Below, piece after piece: positions 14,123-15,263 of a DNA stretch of 15,263 nt. The stretch is from BOG-933 sp037147415 (GTDB lineage: Bacteria > Pseudomonadota > Alphaproteobacteria > Azospirillales > Azospirillaceae). The stretch is taken from assembly GCA_037147415.1 (NCBI GenBank), contig JBAWVF010000096.1:1-15263 (forward strand), in the 5' to 3' direction. Both the position numbers and the translations under genes were made by a program. Each line of letters begins with the position of its first letter. Position 1 is the stretch's first letter. Under the pieces are notes generated by a model that saw only the letters and a list, made by a program, of their open reading frames with translations, ran no database searches and was not told where the DNA came from.

Positions 14123-14765
14123 AGCACCCGTTTTCCAAGTAAACTTGGCGCTGAGTCAAGCGCCGAAGAAAATTCTCATCATGTGAGATCACGACCAGGG
14201 CTTGAGGCAGGCCAAGTAATATTTCAATCAAGCGCTCGGTAGCGAGGCGATCCAAAGCCGTTGTTGCCTCGTCGAGCAGTAAGACTTCCGGCTCCATAGC
14301 CAGCACGGCCGCCAACGACACCAACCGGCGCTGCCCCCCCGATAATTTATGGGTAACGCGCGTCGCAAGCCCGTCCAAACCGAGCGCCGCCAGCGACTTT
14401 CGCGCAATCTCCTCCGCCTCGGCCCGGCTTTTACCAAGGTTCAGCGGCCCGAAGGCAACATCCTCGGCCACGGTCGGACAGAATAGTTGATCCTCGGCAT
14501 TCTGGAACAACAGCCCGGCGCGAACCCGGACCTCGTGAAAGTCCCGCTCGCTACGCCGCACCGCGCCGAAGGCTTCGATCGTACCGGCTTGCGGACGCAG
14601 CAAGCCAACCATCAGATGCAATAATGTGGTTTTACCGGCCCCGTTGGACCCGACCAGCGCCACCCGCTCGCCGCGCTTCAGTTCGAAGGCGGCATTACTC
14701 AGCACCGGCGGCTCGTTGCCGTATGAGAAACAAATGCCGGTCAGCCGAAATAAAACCTCGGTCAC
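14094..14765 (-). CDS. cbiO: Cobalt/nickel ECF transporter ATP-binding protein
   Basis: The 223-aa ABC ATPase has Walker A GSNGAGKTT (from residue 39), Q-loop QNAEDQLF (Q88), signature LSGGQ (141-145), Walker B VLLLDE (161-166) and switch His H195 in SHDE. QNAEDQLF and DVAFGPLN are typical of CbiO/EcfA-type energy-coupling ATPases. It powers uptake of Co2+ or Ni2+ with the CbiQ membrane subunit. After Walker B it reads DEATTALD where DEPTSALD is commoner. The GTG start overlaps the cbiQ stop by four bases (GTGA on the minus strand). The 3' end overlaps the convergent kinase gene by 29 bp. Confidence 0.92.
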   Translation of the reverse strand: MTEVLFRLTGICFSYGNEPPVLSNAAFELKRGERVALVGSNGAGKTTLLHLMVGLLRPQAGTIEAFGAVRRSERDFHEVRVRAGLLFQNAEDQLFCPTVAEDVAFGPLNLGKSRAEAEEIARKSLAALGLDGLATRVTHKLSGGQRRLVSLAAVLAMEPEVLLLDEATTALDRLATERLIEILLGLPQALVVISHDENFLRRLTQRQVYLENGCFSEFLLPHP

Positions 14766-15263
14766 AAGCGCTCCAACGTCACAAGAACGATGCCGGCAAC
14801 CAGCGAAGCCAAGGCAAAGCCCCGATCATGATGCGTCACCGCCCTGCTTGTCGAGGGCGGCGGCAAATGACCGCGAAAGCCGCGACAGCGCATGGCATCA
14901 ACCACCCGCTCCGACCGTTCCAAACTTCGAATAAGCAACATGCCGAACAAGTATCCCACGCTCCGCCAACAATGTAGACTGCATTTCATCTGAAAGCCGC
15001 GCGCTTTCATCGCGGTGCGGAGCCGCTGATACTCCAGCCCGGCCAAATCAAGGTAACGCACCGTAAACAATAACAAGTGAACCAACTTGGCCGGACAGCG
15101 CAAACCGTACAGCGCCCGCCCGAGTTCCGTCGGCTCCAACGAACCGGGCAACGCCAGCATCACCAAGACGACGGCATTCGCTTTAAGCGCAATCTCCGCC
15201 GCCCGCCACAAACGAATTAAGAGTTTGCGCGGCGCGTAGCCGCCGCGGAAGCTCGGTTGAACG
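14762..15263 (-). CDS. cbiQ: Cobalt/nickel ECF transporter transmembrane subunit CbiQ (partial, 5' end outside)
   Basis: The frame stays open to the window edge, so about 166 C-terminal residues are visible. Two characteristic coupling motifs are present, AMKARGF and AMRCRGF, about 40 residues apart; in EcfT/CbiQ proteins these contact the two ATPase subunits. Hydrophobic segments ANAVVLVMLALPG, VGYLFGMLLI and FALASLVAGIVLV fit inner-membrane helices. The order Q then O matches CbiMNQO/NikMNQO operons, so the substrate-binding M/N genes are expected just beyond the right edge. Cobalt cannot be told from nickel here. Confidence 0.88.
   Translation of the reverse strand, partial: VQPSFRGGYAPRKLLIRLWRAAEIALKANAVVLVMLALPGSLEPTELGRALYGLRCPAKLVHLLLFTVRYLDLAGLEYQRLRTAMKARGFQMKCSLHCWRSVGYLFGMLLIRSLERSERVVDAMRCRGFRGHLPPPSTSRAVTHHDRGFALASLVAGIVLVTLERL

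Overview
This 15.3 kb window reads as a gene-dense chromosomal segment of an alphaproteobacterium, probably of Rhodospirillales type. That placement is inferred from the trpB-trpA-accD-folC gene order, GC-rich codon use, two hemerythrins and a CbiQ/CbiO-type metal transporter. No rRNA, tRNA or CRISPR array was seen.

Region 1 (1-1020) is strikingly AT-rich compared with the rest. It holds the tail of an upstream gene and a 309-aa protein whose N-terminal half looks like a TIR/nucleoside-deoxyribosyltransferase-type fold with a candidate catalytic Glu. It is probably an acquired effector gene. Region 2 (1018-1384) has no long gene but is densely structured: four hairpins, two of them competing for the same strand, and a 26-codon small ORF whose Shine-Dalgarno sequence and start codon lie inside one hairpin. 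Region 3 (1385-3542) carries a small coiled-coil/membrane protein (DUF1640-like), an AMP-forming acyl-CoA synthetase and, convergent with it, a hemerythrin.

Region 4 (3799-9179) is a tight operon: trpB, trpA, two accessory genes, accD and folC. trpB and trpA make tryptophan synthase, accD the carboxyltransferase beta subunit of acetyl-CoA carboxylase, and folC the folate polyglutamylating enzyme. The two accessory genes, an unrecognised 169-aa protein and a HEPN-like protein with an R-x4-H motif, sit between trpA and accD, where these housekeeping genes are normally adjacent. They are joined to their neighbours by short overlaps. Region 5 (9248-10434) is a second bicistronic unit, a TPR-like protein plus a second, different HEPN-like protein. 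The pattern of a partner protein followed by a HEPN protein therefore occurs twice, on either side of accD-folC.

Region 6 (10477-14122) holds a short-chain dehydrogenase with a possible leaderless promoter, a second canonical bacteriohemerythrin directly behind it, and a 792-aa Ser/Thr protein kinase with an N-terminal Cys zinc-ribbon-like motif and a long modular pentapeptide-repeat C-terminus. Region 7 (14094-15263, minus strand) is the end of a cobalt/nickel ECF transporter operon (cbiQ partial, cbiO).

The points most worth a second look are the hairpin-embedded small ORF, the HEPN cassette inside the trp-acc-fol operon, the TIR-like AT-rich gene, and the kinase-pentapeptide protein.
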